Positions 1-9,077 of a DNA stretch of 64,000 bases are shown piece by piece. Every line of letters begins with the position of its first letter. Position 1 is the first letter of the stretch. Under the pieces are notes generated by a model that saw only the letters and a list, made by a program, of their open reading frames with translations, had not been told where the DNA came from and ran no database searches. Source of the stretch: Ensifer adhaerens (GTDB lineage: Bacteria; Pseudomonadota; Alphaproteobacteria; Rhizobiales; Rhizobiaceae). Both the position numbers and the translations under genes were made by a program. The stretch lies in assembly GCF_013283195.1 (NCBI RefSeq), contig NZ_JABEKT010000002.1:806001-870000 (forward strand). The letters run 5' to 3'.

Positions 1-885
1 AATGCTCGACAGCATATCGGCTCGAAGGCCATCGCCCAGGCGGCGCGAATCGACCTTGGTTTCGACGATTTCGCCAACGGCGAGAATGTCGGCCGATGTC
101 TCGACGAGCGTCACGATGATGACGATCAGCATGGAGACGATGGCGGCGATCTCAAAGGTCGGATAGCCGAAATGAAATATCGCTGGCAAGGCGAAGAGGG
201 GGCCGTTTGCCACTTGCGAAAAGTCGGTCATGCCAGCGGCATAGGCGATGCCTGTGCCGATCACGAGCGCAAGCAGGATGGAGAGCCTCGAGACGGATGC
301 GCTTCCGAGCTTGCTGAGCAACAGAACGATGGCGAGCGTCGTGGCGGCCAGCTGAATGTTCGCCGGGCTTCCGAAATCGGGTGAGGTGTTGTTGCCACCC
401 ATCGCCCAGAATGCCGCGACCGGCATCAGCGTCAGCCCAATGGTGGTGATGACGATCCCGGTGACAAGGGGAGGGAAAAACCGGGTAATCCTTGAGAACA
501 CAGGCGTAATCAATAGCCCGATCAAGGAAGCTGCGATAACTGCGCCCAGAATGGAGGGGATTCCTCCGTTGCCGGAAATTGCGACCATTGTCGCAACTCC
601 TGAGAACGAAACGCCCTGCACAAGAGGCAGCCGGCTCCCGAAGAATGGCAATCCCAGTGTTTGCAGGATCGTGGCGAGACCGCCGGCAAAAAGCGAGGCA
701 GTCACCAGAAGGCCGACGTCACCTGGGCTAAGCCCCGCTGCCTGACCGACAATAAGGGGCACGGCGACGATGCCGCCATACATCGTCAGAACGTGCTGCA
801 GTCCATATGCGATATTGGCGCCGATGCTGAGTTTTTCGTCTTCCGGGCGCCTGCTTGATGCACTTCCCTCTTTTATAATTGCCAA
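1..885 (-). CDS. NCS2 family xanthine/uracil-type permease (truncated by window edge)
   Basis: Inner-membrane nucleobase:cation symporter of the NCS2 (uracil/xanthine/urate permease) family. The visible N-terminal ~295 residues hold the family signature QHVLTMYGG near the start of the first membrane segment, several hydrophobic helices, and a late VETSAD segment at the place where bacterial xanthine/urate carriers have the substrate-binding ETTGD-like motif. The frame runs off the left edge, so the C-terminus is missing. Start choice: a TTG at 885 has a strong GGAGGAG 7 nt upstream; an in-frame ATG at 900 overlaps that SD and has only a weak, too-close SD of its own. The S/A in VETSAD may separate it from uracil carriers; xanthine, urate or another purine is inference. 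No neighbouring purine gene is visible. Confidence 0.85.
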   Translation of the reverse strand, partial: MAIIKEGSASSRRPEDEKLSIGANIAYGLQHVLTMYGGIVAVPLIVGQAAGLSPGDVGLLVTASLFAGGLATILQTLGLPFFGSRLPLVQGVSFSGVATMVAISGNGGIPSILGAVIAASLIGLLITPVFSRITRFFPPLVTGIVITTIGLTLMPVAAFWAMGGNNTSPDFGSPANIQLAATTLAIVLLLSKLGSASVSRLSILLALVIGTGIAYAAGMTDFSQVANGPLFALPAIFHFGYPTFEIAAIVSMLIVIIVTLVETSADILAVGEIVETKVDSRRLGDGLRADMLSSI

Positions 886-1168
886 GGTAAACTCCTCCAT
901 ACCTTTGCTGACGTTGCGCTTCGAGTTGAACCCCATTTCAATCAGACACTTCGACATAGCCATCGGGGCAAAGGCTCATGCCGCAGCATGGGCTCATGCC
1001 CGATGCAGAGATCGGTGCCGATTGTCGTTGCTGGAACGCGCACGAGAGATGCCTCTTCGTGCAACAGAGGCGGGGCTCCCCGACGGATTTTCAGGCGTGC
1101 TTGCCGGGGCATCGTGACAGGCGTCACACGAACGTGTGTTCCGGCAGGTAACGCGGTGAAAGCCATAG

Positions 1169-1195
1169 ACTAACCCGCCATCGGGCGGGGTTTTC
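1169..1195 (+). terminator. Orphan terminator-like hairpin
   Basis: CCCGCC-atc-GGGCGGG followed by TTTT, reading on the plus strand. No plus-strand gene ends nearby, so it could terminate an unrecognised small RNA or be part of the permease leader read from the other strand. Confidence 0.4.
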
Positions 1196-1266
1196 CCGTT
1201 GCCGTCAAAGCAAAAAATATTACGAAAGGGGAGATCGGTCTCCATGCCCCACCAGCTCCATAGTTG

Positions 1267-1285
1267 AACTGACCGTTGGCCAGTT
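1267..1285. promoter_or_regulatory. Operator-like palindrome AACTGRCC-N3-GGYCAGTT
   Basis: A 19-bp dyad whose outer arms AACTG/CAGTT pair exactly, with one mismatch pair inside each arm. Size and form resemble TetR-family operators. No TetR-type gene is in the window, so the regulator is unknown. Confidence 0.3.
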
Positions 1286-1390
1286 TCGCTAGGACCCTGT
1301 TCCAGGAGGTGCGAACTCCGGATCGTCATCAACGTGCGTTGAACGGGGCGACCACGCGCCAAAGTAAAACACGATGGAAAGGGGACCTTT

Positions 1391-1413
1391 GCGTCGCTGC
1401 GAAGCAACGACGC
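1391..1413. other. GC-rich stem-loop
   Basis: GCGTCG-c-TGC / GCA-a-CGACGC with a GAA loop, about 130 bp beyond the stop codon of alr (minus). There is no T-run after it on either strand, so it is more likely an mRNA 3'-end stabiliser or a structured RNA element than a canonical terminator. Confidence 0.35.
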
Positions 1414-1542
1414 ATTCTTCCTTGGCGCTTCGCCAATTCGGCAACCGCGTTTTCAGCGATGGCACGTCTTCGGCACGCCTGCTGTAATCCGATGATGCCG
1501 ATCACCACAAGCCTCTCGATGGGCCGGCTGGGGACGCAATGG

Positions 1543-2679
1543 TCAGACGTATCTCCGGCCATAGCGGCTTCCGAGACCGGTCAGGATCTCATAGGAAATG
1601 GTGCCGGCATCGCGCGCCACGTCTTCGAGCGTCTGGTTCGGGCCGAGGATTTCCACCAGCGTGCCAAGCCTTAGCTGGCCTTCCGGCAATGCGGAGATGT
1701 CAACCGTGATGCTGTCCATCGACACGCGTCCCACGATCGGAAGCCGATTTCCGTCGCAATAGACCGCGCCCTTGCCGCTCAGGCTGCGCGGAAGGCCATC
1801 GGCGTAGCCTGCGGCAATGGTGGCAAGGCGGGTTTCCGCCGTCGTCACATGGCCGCCGCTGTAGCCGACGCTTGCGCCGGCGGGGACGTTGCGTGTCTGC
1901 ACCACCGCGACGTCGAGCCGCACAACTGCTTCCATGGGGTTTTGTATGCCGGCCGTCGGCGCGCCACCGTACAGCGCGATGCCGGGGCGGACGAGCGCGC
2001 AGTGATAGGCGTCGCCGAGGAAGATGCCGCCAGAGTTGGCTACGCAGATGTCGAAGCCGGGGAACTCCGCCGCGATGCGGCTCATCTCGGCAAGCTGGGC
2101 ATTGTTCTGGGCGCTTTCGACGTCGTCGGCGCAGGCAAGGTGGCTCATGATGAAGAGGAGTTCAATGAAGCCGGCATCCTGCAGTGCTTCGGCAAGGGCC
2201 AACCGTTCGTTCGGCGGAACGCCGAGGCGAGACATGCCGGTGTCGAATTGCACCACGGTTCTCAGACGGCTGTTGAGGCTTTGACCAGCCCTGGACCAGT
2301 GCTGGAGCTGTTCCAGCGAATTGACCACCGGAACGATGCCGGCTTGGGCGCAGGCGCGCTCGTTACCGGGCTGCAGGCCGTTCAGCACGAAGATGTCCGC
2401 GTCCAGCGGCAAGCAAGGTCTAAGGCGGAGAGCCTCGCCAAACTGGGCAACGAAGAAGTGGCGGCAGCCATGCGCATAAAGCTTCATGGCCACCTGCTCG
2501 GCGCCAAGGCCATAGGCATCGGCCTTGACGACCGCCGCAGTGCGGGCCGGTGCCGCGGCGGTCGCCAGCTTCTCATAGTTGCGGGCGAGAGCGGCAAGAT
2601 CCACGGTCAGATAACCTGGCATGCCTTCAGTACCCGGCGATCGGTGACAGGGCTGCCGATCCAAAATTGTAATGTCCAT
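1543..2679 (-). CDS. alr: Alanine racemase
   Basis: PLP enzyme interconverting L- and D-alanine, for peptidoglycan supply or D-alanine catabolism, in the cytoplasm. The N-terminal barrel carries the PLP-binding VVKADAYG motif (Lys52) and the second domain carries the VGYSGG segment with the catalytic tyrosine. Length of 378 residues is normal for the family (about 360-380). The start at 2679 has GGGAG 7 nt upstream; M20 is an alternative start. It stands alone on the minus strand, and its 446-bp AT-rich upstream region is shared with the divergent cupin gene. A biosynthetic Alr cannot be told from a catabolic DadX by sequence alone. No dadA is adjacent, but the amino-acid genes next door fit a catabolic role. 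Confidence 0.92.
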   Translation of the reverse strand: MDITILDRQPCHRSPGTEGMPGYLTVDLAALARNYEKLATAAAPARTAAVVKADAYGLGAEQVAMKLYAHGCRHFFVAQFGEALRLRPCLPLDADIFVLNGLQPGNERACAQAGIVPVVNSLEQLQHWSRAGQSLNSRLRTVVQFDTGMSRLGVPPNERLALAEALQDAGFIELLFIMSHLACADDVESAQNNAQLAEMSRIAAEFPGFDICVANSGGIFLGDAYHCALVRPGIALYGGAPTAGIQNPMEAVVRLDVAVVQTRNVPAGASVGYSGGHVTTAETRLATIAAGYADGLPRSLSGKGAVYCDGNRLPIVGRVSMDSITVDISALPEGQLRLGTLVEILGPNQTLEDVARDAGTISYEILTGLGSRYGRRYV

Positions 2680-3125
2680 TTCCGTCTCCCAGTTGACGGA
2701 AGCCTATTGAAATAATCGTCAAATTGTTTGCCAATGATTGGTCAAAAATTGTGATTTTGCGGAACTATTAAAATAAAGCGTGAAAATTCTGAATAATTGC
2801 GCATGGCGGATTGACTGTGGGCGACGACGGTATTCCACGGTCGCCACCGCTTGATTTGTGCAGGAGAATGCCCGTCTGGCAGTGAACATCAGGTTGTGGC
2901 AAACAGCCGAACCGAGCACGATGCATTGGTCTAGACGTGACTTGGCCAAAGGCGCGGGAGCCATCGGACGAAGAGTTCGAGCGCTCTGTGTGAAACTATC
3001 GTCTTGGCGCCGGAGAGCCTGCCGAAGGACTTCTGGCGGGCAGGGAAAATGTGCAATGAACGAAGTGTGTTGCGACACATTTTGGTAGCAGCTATGGAGT
3101 TCGCACCGTTCATAGGGAACACAAC
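2680..3125. other. AT-rich divergent intergenic region
   Basis: 446 bp between alr (minus) and the cupin gene (plus). The first 120 bp are markedly AT-rich and must hold the alr promoter. The rest has no recognised gene or strong palindrome. Confidence 0.5.
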
Positions 3126-3800
3126 ATGACGACACGTGCGACCCTTCCCGCGGTCGACTGCGATCCTTCACCGGAAGGACACGGGCCGATCTCGGTTTGG
3201 GGACATCGGCCCATCGCATTGCAGCGACTGATCAATGCAGCGGGCAACCTTCTGTTTGCTCACGATGTCCCGTCCATGGCGCGCTACACCGCAGGCAAGA
3301 TCTTCCACGATCTTTCCAAGCCGTCGTCAATGTTCGGCGTCGCCCGCAACACCTTGCCAGCCTCGGGATATCTGACGGAAGCCCTGGCTGTGGCAGTCAA
3401 GGCGGGCGGACCTATCGCAGACCTTGGAAAAGCCATCGCGGAAATCGCGCCAGACCTTCGCTGGTACCGATCGAGAACGGGGCCTTTCGCAAGCATCAAT
3501 TTCGTACGGGGTCATGCACATGCGCTGATGGTGGGACCTGGCGGCATGGAGGAGCGTGACGACGTCCATATCGGCGCGACGATCATGGCGCCCTATAGCC
3601 GCTTTCCGGATCACCGCAAGAAACATCCGACCGTCTTTCTCGCATTGTCACGCGCCGAAGTGCGCCTCAACGACGACGATTGGTCCGTTCGCTCGCCGGG
3701 TGGCATATTCTTCAGCGACGAGGGCAACGACCTCGCCATGCGCTGTACCGGAAACCCGCTCCTCTTGTTCTGGTGCCAACGGGTTCGGTCCCAATCCTAG
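3126..3800 (+). CDS. DMSP-lyase-like (DddL family) cupin with altered metal site
   Basis: 224 residues. The C-terminal half follows the pattern of bacterial DMSP lyases of the DddL/DddQ cupin group: NFVRGHAHALMVGPGGMEER, then DVHIGATIMAPYSRFPDH, then a PGG turn and a GNDLAMRC-TGNPLLLFW segment. Active family members carry a His-x-His...Glu...Tyr motif after PDH and a second-motif His before AMR. Here the stretch after PDH163 reads RKKHPTVF and the later position is Leu203, so by my by-eye alignment only one metal ligand is kept. It may be catalytically dead, or bind metal differently, or have another substrate. The start has only a weak SD. It is the first plus-strand gene before the ornithine catabolic cluster, transcribed toward it. 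Confidence 0.6.
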   Translation: MTTRATLPAVDCDPSPEGHGPISVWGHRPIALQRLINAAGNLLFAHDVPSMARYTAGKIFHDLSKPSSMFGVARNTLPASGYLTEALAVAVKAGGPIADLGKAIAEIAPDLRWYRSRTGPFASINFVRGHAHALMVGPGGMEERDDVHIGATIMAPYSRFPDHRKKHPTVFLALSRAEVRLNDDDWSVRSPGGIFFSDEGNDLAMRCTGNPLLLFWCQRVRSQS

Positions 3801-3954
3801 TCCACTGCGGCGATGGAATTCCTCGTCTTCCCCGGATCGCCGCCGGGGGACTTCCAGCGGTGTCGTGGCAGAGTGGGAGATCGCCCCCGTATCACGCCAC
3901 AGCGCGGCTGGCTCTGCTGTCTGGCCTCCGCGAGCAGGGATGTGAAAGACGATG

Positions 3955-5016
3955 CTACGCCTCGCCCAGCTTCGCCTCACAACGCAGCAGCATGCCGTAG
4001 AGATCACGAGGCTCGTCCGGATCGGCGAGCAGATCGAGATCGACATAAAGCCCGGTCTCCTGAAGCTTGCTGCGCACGTAGCGCAGCGCCGAAAAATCCT
4101 CGATGGCAAAACCGACGCTATCGAACAGCGTAATCGTCCGCTCGGACTGACGGCCTTCACGCTTGCCGGCGATCACTTCCCAGAGTTCCTTCACCGGATA
4201 GTCTGCGTCGAGCTGCTGGATTTCGCCCTCGATGCGGGTTTGCGGCGGATATTCGACGAAGATATCTGAGCGCAGCAGGATATCCTTGTGCAGCTCGGTC
4301 TTGCCGGGGCAATCCCCGCCGACGGCGTTGATATGCACGCCCGGACCCACCATGTTGTCGGACAGGATCGTGGCATACTGCTTGTCAGCCGTGACTGTCG
4401 TGATGATGTCGGCTCCTTCGACCGCTTCCTGGGAAGAGCTGCACGACTTGATCGCAAAGCCATTGCCGGCGAGATTTCGGGCGCAGCGCTCGGTTGCGCT
4501 CGGGTCGATATCGAAGAGCCGAAGCTCGCTGACGCCGACAATCGCCTTGAAGGCAAGCGCCTGGAACTCGCTCTGAGCGCCGTTGCCGATGATCGCCATG
4601 GTCTTTGCGTTCGCGCGAGCAAGGTGTTTGGCGGCGACTGCCGACATCGCTGCCGTGCGAAGTGCTGTCAGGATGGTCATTTCCGAGAGAAGCATGGGGT
4701 AGCCATTGCCAACATCCGAGAGCACGCCGAAGGCGGTGACTGTCTGGCGCCCTTCCTTCGTGTTTTTCGGGTGACCGTTGACATATTTGAAGCCGTAGAG
4801 CGTGCCGTCACTTGTCGGCATCAGCTCGATGACGCCCTCCTTGGAGTGCGACGCGATACGCGGCGTCTTGTCGAACTGTTCCCACCGGCGGAAATCGTCC
4901 TCGATCACTGCGGCGAGTTCTGTGAGAAAGGTCTCGATCCCGACCTTCAGCACCAGTCTCATCATATGGTCCACACTGACGAACGGTACGATGTTCAGAT
5001 TTGAATGAGCAGTCAC
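3955..5016 (-). CDS. ocd: Ornithine cyclodeaminase (ocd/mu-crystallin family)
   Basis: NAD-dependent conversion of L-ornithine to L-proline and ammonia in the cytoplasm; links arginine/ornithine catabolism to proline. Seen: Rossmann loop GNGAQSEFQ, followed by DIDPSA, and the catalytic-region motif GGDCPGKTELHKDI typical of true ornithine cyclodeaminases rather than ketimine reductases. With GTG at 5016 the protein is 353 residues, the usual length. That GTG is preceded by AAAAGGA, whereas the longer open frame to 5250 would add 78 residues that run into the upstream gene. It is the last gene of a minus-strand cluster: amino-acid ABC genes, M20 hydrolase, ocd. Arginine/lysine-type cyclodeaminase activity remains possible. 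Confidence 0.9.
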   Translation of the reverse strand: MTAHSNLNIVPFVSVDHMMRLVLKVGIETFLTELAAVIEDDFRRWEQFDKTPRIASHSKEGVIELMPTSDGTLYGFKYVNGHPKNTKEGRQTVTAFGVLSDVGNGYPMLLSEMTILTALRTAAMSAVAAKHLARANAKTMAIIGNGAQSEFQALAFKAIVGVSELRLFDIDPSATERCARNLAGNGFAIKSCSSSQEAVEGADIITTVTADKQYATILSDNMVGPGVHINAVGGDCPGKTELHKDILLRSDIFVEYPPQTRIEGEIQQLDADYPVKELWEVIAGKREGRQSERTITLFDSVGFAIEDFSALRYVRSKLQETGLYVDLDLLADPDEPRDLYGMLLRCEAKLGEA

Positions 5017-5092
5017 GGTGTTCAATCCTTTTGGTTCAGACACTCGGCTTGAGGATACGAGGAATGGGTCCCACGCGCACCCATTGGCGGCA

Positions 5093-6787
5093 TCAATTCC
5101 CTTGGCTGTTGTCGGCGAGGAATGTTCTGGCGATTTCGGAAACGAGATCCGGCAGGACCTCGAAGGCATAGGGTTCATGCACGCGCTCGAACTTCTGGTG
5201 GAACTCGCGGCCCCAGGGACCGAGATTGACCGCCGGGAAGCGCAGCGCATTCTCCGGCGGTCGATCGATCAACCGCGAGATCGGCGTGTTGTCCGAAACC
5301 ACCTGACTGCCGCTCGCCGTCAAGCCCAGGAAACTCATGTCGGAGATACCCTGGAAATGCGGCTTCCAGACCAGGCTGCGGTCCGGATCGTTGCCGAGAC
5401 CCACACGCGCCTTTTCGATGGCCTGATGCAGGGCGCGGTCATTCGGTTCGTCGAGCCGCAGGTGGCTGGAGGGATAGTGAAGCCCGGCGAAGCCGATGAC
5501 AATGGCAGGGCCGGACAATCGGGCGATCCCGACCAGCCACTCCGTCAGTTGCCGCGTGAAGACCAGCGGATTGTCGATAGCGCCGAGCGACGTTTCCTGG
5601 GCCGCGTAAAGAGCGTCGAAGCCCTCGCCGCGAACTTGTTTAGCCAAGGCGCGCAATTCCTTGAAGGTCAAAAGACGCGGCCTGCCCGGCGTGGCGCCTG
5701 CGCTTCTGCCGGCGAGCCTGCCATATTCCGCGGATTGCGAAGCGAAGCGATCCACCGCTTCGGTTGCGCCGGTTAGCACTTCCTGTCTGAATCGGGTGAA
5801 CAAGTCGTCCGCTGGCATGGCGTGATACAGCCAATTGAACGCGATCCAGAAGCGCTCCGGTGTTGTGACCTCATAGCCATCGCGCAGATCCTTGGCCTCC
5901 AGGCAGATCGGCGGGGGTGAAATATCGTTCTCGTCGCGATCGGCCAGCGAGGCATTGCCTTCGAGACGCGCCAGAATTCCGGCGGCCATGGCCTGCGCGC
6001 TGACGCCTTCGAACGGATAGCTTGCGTGAGAGCTGCAGCCGATCACCAGCGCGAAAGGCAGAAGTTTGCCGATCGTGCCGGCATAGACGGCGCGGCCTTC
6101 GCTGCCGTCGCCCTGATCCGACGTCACATCCAGGTTGATGCCGGCCGCAATCTCGATGTCCAATGTTGACGTGAGGTTCGGCAACGCGTCGCGCAGCGAG
6201 CGCATGCCGCGACTTTCACGCTCTTCATCGGGCGTGGCGACCAGCATCAGATTGCCCTGCCGATCGGGGTCCGCCGCGAAGTTTTCAAGGCAGGCGATCG
6301 CAACCGCGATGCCGCTCTTCATGTCGAGCAGACCGCGGCCGGGCAGGAAGTCACCGCTCAGCAGATCCTGCAACGCCCGTTCCTCCTGTTCGGAACGGTC
6401 ATCCCGTGCCGAGAGGGTGTCGATCAAGGCTTCCTTCAGCCGAAGGCTATCGCACGCCAGCGGCTTGAGTTCGTGATAGTTATCGGTCGAGACCGTATCG
6501 AAGTGCCCCGCCATGACCAGCGTGCGCTTGCCGGTGCCACGAACGAGCGCCACGACATTGCGGGTGAGGGGCTCTCCATGGCTTTCCACCAGGCGAAGAT
6601 CTTCGGGGTGCGTGCGAAAATAGGCAAGCTCGCTCAGAAGCTCGTGCAACTGATCGGCAAATCCGGCTTCGCCGGGAGTACCGGTTTCGCTCGGCCATGA
6701 GGTAATGCGCAGGGCAAGTTCCCGGGCGCGATTGCTGTCGATCCGGGTTCCTGTTCGGGAAACATGTTGTTGTTGTGGGTTCGTCAT
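5093..6787 (-). CDS. RocB-like M20 family hydrolase
   Basis: 564-residue binuclear-zinc hydrolase of the M20 clan, of the long type named RocB in Bacillus arginine-utilisation operons. Metal/catalytic motifs: GHFDTV (His95, Asp97), GRGLLDMKSG (Asp155) and TPDEERES (Glu188/189), then the dimerisation domain and a C-terminal His region. The start has GGAG about 8 nt upstream. It sits 76 bp before ocd and just after the amino-acid ABC ATPase gene, all on one strand. The RocB reaction is not well defined; cleavage of an amide-linked ornithine or arginine derivative to feed ocd is inference from context. Confidence 0.85.
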   Translation of the reverse strand: MTNPQQQHVSRTGTRIDSNRARELALRITSWPSETGTPGEAGFADQLHELLSELAYFRTHPEDLRLVESHGEPLTRNVVALVRGTGKRTLVMAGHFDTVSTDNYHELKPLACDSLRLKEALIDTLSARDDRSEQEERALQDLLSGDFLPGRGLLDMKSGIAVAIACLENFAADPDRQGNLMLVATPDEERESRGMRSLRDALPNLTSTLDIEIAAGINLDVTSDQGDGSEGRAVYAGTIGKLLPFALVIGCSSHASYPFEGVSAQAMAAGILARLEGNASLADRDENDISPPPICLEAKDLRDGYEVTTPERFWIAFNWLYHAMPADDLFTRFRQEVLTGATEAVDRFASQSAEYGRLAGRSAGATPGRPRLLTFKELRALAKQVRGEGFDALYAAQETSLGAIDNPLVFTRQLTEWLVGIARLSGPAIVIGFAGLHYPSSHLRLDEPNDRALHQAIEKARVGLGNDPDRSLVWKPHFQGISDMSFLGLTASGSQVVSDNTPISRLIDRPPENALRFPAVNLGPWGREFHQKFERVHEPYAFEVLPDLVSEIARTFLADNSQGN

Positions 6788-6803
6788 CCTGTTTCTCCGT
6801 CGT

Positions 6804-7568
6804 TCAATTCGAAAGGTGCTTGCGAAGGAAAGCGCGCGTGCGCTCTTCCAGCGGGTCGGAAAGAACCTGCGTGGGTTCTCCCTGTTCGATCACCACGCCA
6901 GCATCCATGAACATCACGTGATCGGACACTTCGGCGGCAAACCGCATCTCGTGCGTCACGATCAGCATGGTCATGTGTTCGGCGGCAAGCTGCTTCATGA
7001 CCTGGTTCACTTCCTCGACCAGTTCGGGGTCGAGCGCCGAGGTCGCCTCGTCGAACAGCATGACCTTCGGCTGCATTGCGAGCGCGCGGGCGATGGCGAC
7101 ACGCTGTTTCTGACCACCCGAGAGCCGTGCGGGGTAAGCATTTCCTTTTTCCGACAGCCCGACCTTGGCAAGGAGTGCGTTGGCCCGGTCAAGGGCTTCG
7201 GCCTTGGTCAGACCCTTGAGCCGCATAGGCCCGATCGTGATGTTCTGCAGGACGGTCAGGTGCGGAAACAGATTGAACTGTTGGAACACCATGCCCATTT
7301 CCCGGCGGATATGGTTGATGTGGTTCTCGAAAGCGCGCCCCTTCAACGGTCGGTTGACCTGATGGCCGTCAAGCCAGATCTCGCCGCTGGATGTTTCCTC
7401 CAGCATGTTGATGGATCTCAGCAACGTGCTTTTGCCCGAACCGCTCGGGCCGATGATGGAAACGATCTTGCCACGCGCGACACTGAGGTCGATCCCTCTG
7501 AGCACTTCGTGACTGCCGTAGGATTTGCGGATTTGCCGCAGTTCGACCATGGGAGTTTGTGTCGTCAT
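6804..7568 (-). CDS. Polar amino-acid ABC transporter, ATP-binding subunit
   Basis: Cytoplasmic ATPase of a HisP/GlnQ-type importer, 254 residues. Walker [11 protein letters not shown]-loop in MVFQQFNLF, signature LSGGQKQRV, Walker [11 protein letters not shown] and the switch His in VTHEM are all intact. ATG overlaps the stop of the upstream permease gene as ATGA, with GGAGGA ahead of it, so translation is coupled. It is followed 16 bp later by the RocB-like hydrolase gene. Confidence 0.95.
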   Translation of the reverse strand: MTTQTPMVELRQIRKSYGSHEVLRGIDLSVARGKIVSIIGPSGSGKSTLLRSINMLEETSSGEIWLDGHQVNRPLKGRAFENHINHIRREMGMVFQQFNLFPHLTVLQNITIGPMRLKGLTKAEALDRANALLAKVGLSEKGNAYPARLSGGQKQRVAIARALAMQPKVMLFDEATSALDPELVEEVNQVMKQLAAEHMTMLIVTHEMRFAAEVSDHVMFMDAGVVIEQGEPTQVLSDPLEERTRAFLRKHLSN

Positions 7569-8221
7569 CGGATTTCCTCCGCTTTCCGGGCGGCAATGCC
7601 CAACAGGAATTCCATCGCCAGATTGACGACGTAATAGAGAAGCGCTGCGGTGAAGTAGAATTCAAAGGGGCGGTAGGTCTCGCTGATCGCACGCTGCGCG
7701 TTCAGGACCAGTTCGGCGATGCCAAGGACCGAGAGGACGGCCGTGTCCTTCAGGAGAATGATGCTGTTGTTGCCGACTTGGGGCAGCGCCGTCACGATGG
7801 CCTGCGGCATGATGAAGAGGCGCTGGGTGGCGCCGCGGCTGAATCCCAATGATCGGGCGGCTTCGGCCTGCCCGGGATCGACCGCCTGCAGCGATGCGCG
7901 GAAGATATCCGCGTTGTAGGCGGCGTAGTGCAGGCCAAGTCCAACCACCCCGGTCCAGAAGGCAGGAAGCATGACGCCCACCTGTGATAGGCCGTAGTAG
8001 AGCAGGTAGAGTTGTAGCAGCAGTGGCGTGCCCAGGAAAAGGAAGCTGATGCCGCGCACCGGCAGGCTTGCGAACTTTGGCCCGTAGAGTGTTGTGGTGG
8101 CGATGGCAATGCCGAGCAGGATGCTGACGGAACCAGCCAGTACGGTGATGAAAATCGTCCAGAGCAGACCGGTGAACAGGAGCTGCGAGTAGGACGGAAC
8201 GACGCCGAAATCGAGTGTCAT
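7565..8221 (-). CDS. Polar amino-acid ABC transporter, permease subunit
   Basis: Inner-membrane permease of the HisMQ/GlnP family, 218 residues, about five membrane segments. The EAA loop ([20 protein letters not shown]) that docks the ATPase is present near residue 130. It overlaps both neighbours by ATGA junctions, so the two permeases and the ATPase are translationally coupled. Confidence 0.93.
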   Translation of the reverse strand: MTLDFGVVPSYSQLLFTGLLWTIFITVLAGSVSILLGIAIATTTLYGPKFASLPVRGISFLFLGTPLLLQLYLLYYGLSQVGVMLPAFWTGVVGLGLHYAAYNADIFRASLQAVDPGQAEAARSLGFSRGATQRLFIMPQAIVTALPQVGNNSIILLKDTAVLSVLGIAELVLNAQRAISETYRPFEFYFTAALLYYVVNLAMEFLLGIAARKAEEIR

Positions 8222-8880
8222 GCTGCGACCCTCCTGTCGGCATCGAAAAGCTTTTCAGCGCCGCGCACGATCAGTGAAATCACGGCGACGATGGCAATGT
8301 AGGCAGCGCCTGCAACGGCAAAAACCTCGAACGGCTTGTAGGTGGACGTGACGAAACGCTGTGCCGAGTAGGTCAGCTCGACGACGCCGATGGTCGACAC
8401 AAGCGCGGTGCTCTTCGACAGAATAACCGTGTTGACGCCCAGCGACCGAATGATCAGCGGCGCTGCCTGCGGCAGAATGAAGAGCCGCATGGTATCGAAG
8501 CGGCCGAACCCGATCGAACGCGACGCTTCGCCCTGTCCCTTGTCGACGGAGATGATGGCACCCTTGATGCCCTCCGACATGTAGGCGCCGATGTTGAGTC
8601 CCATGGTCAGCACACCGGCCATGAACGGCGTCAGATCCAGTCTGAACTGCGGACCGCCGAAAAAGACGATAAAGAGCTGTACCAACAGGGGGGTGCCACG
8701 CATGACGCTGACATAGGCCGTCGCAAGCCAGCGTATCGGCCTCATTCTGGAGAAGCGTCCTGCCGCCACTGCCGTGGCGACGACAAGTCCGATCGCCAGC
8801 GAGCAGGCCGTAAGGCCGATCGTCAACAGCGACGCTTCCATTATATGGGGCAACAATCGCCCGATCAGTTGAATATCCAT
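8218..8880 (-). CDS. Polar amino-acid ABC transporter, permease subunit
   Basis: Second HisMQ-type permease, forming a heterodimer with the next gene. The EAA loop GEASRSIGFGRFDTMRLFIL is present. I start it at ATG 8880 (MDIQLIGRLL), preceded by GAGG, giving 220 residues. The longer frame to 8949 adds 23 Arg-rich residues before the first membrane segment and has no good SD. About 200 bp, including a stem-loop, separate it from the binding-protein gene upstream. Confidence 0.92.
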   Translation of the reverse strand: MDIQLIGRLLPHIMEASLLTIGLTACSLAIGLVVATAVAAGRFSRMRPIRWLATAYVSVMRGTPLLVQLFIVFFGGPQFRLDLTPFMAGVLTMGLNIGAYMSEGIKGAIISVDKGQGEASRSIGFGRFDTMRLFILPQAAPLIIRSLGVNTVILSKSTALVSTIGVVELTYSAQRFVTSTYKPFEVFAVAGAAYIAIVAVISLIVRGAEKLFDADRRVAA

Positions 8881-9045
8881 TCCAGCCTCTAAGGACGCTC
8901 TAGGCTCGCGGGCGATGCGTCGCCTTGTTCGGGCCGCGCGAAACGGCACCCTGAGGTGACCTGCCCTGGAGCTGCCAATCTCGACGGATCCGGCGGCCTG
9001 ACATCCAGAGGCCGAACACGGTCATTCCCTATGAAGGATCGCGGG

Positions 9046-9072
9046 CCGGGACACATCTCGTGTCCCGGCCGA
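9046..9072 (-). other. Stem-loop after the binding-protein gene
   Basis: An 11-bp perfect stem, GGCCGGGACAC paired with GTGTCCCGGCC, 5-nt loop, starting 5 nt past the stop codon of the binding-protein gene. There is no T-run on the minus strand, so it is read as an mRNA-stabilising or partial-termination element that lowers permease output relative to the binding protein. Confidence 0.7.
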
Positions 9073-9077
9073 GCCCG

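Larger units (their letters stand above)
901..1542. other. 640-bp non-coding region between NCS2 permease and alr
   Basis: No convincing gene. It contains a terminator-like hairpin (about 1169-1195), a perfect GC-rich hairpin (1391-1413) and an imperfect palindrome (1267-1285). An open frame on the minus strand (994-1407) has an odd Cys/Arg-rich composition and no clear ribosome-binding site. The leader of the permease gene must lie here. Confidence 0.5.

Noticed and set aside
994-1407. A 137-codon minus-strand frame upstream of the NCS2 permease
   Set aside because: Odd composition, no SD, and its sequence spans a hairpin with T-run; the ICD/Ash-like look of part of it was too weak to call a gene.
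2858-3088. A 76-codon plus-strand frame between alr and the cupin gene
   Set aside because: GTG start, Arg/Cys-rich shadow composition and no recognisable feature.
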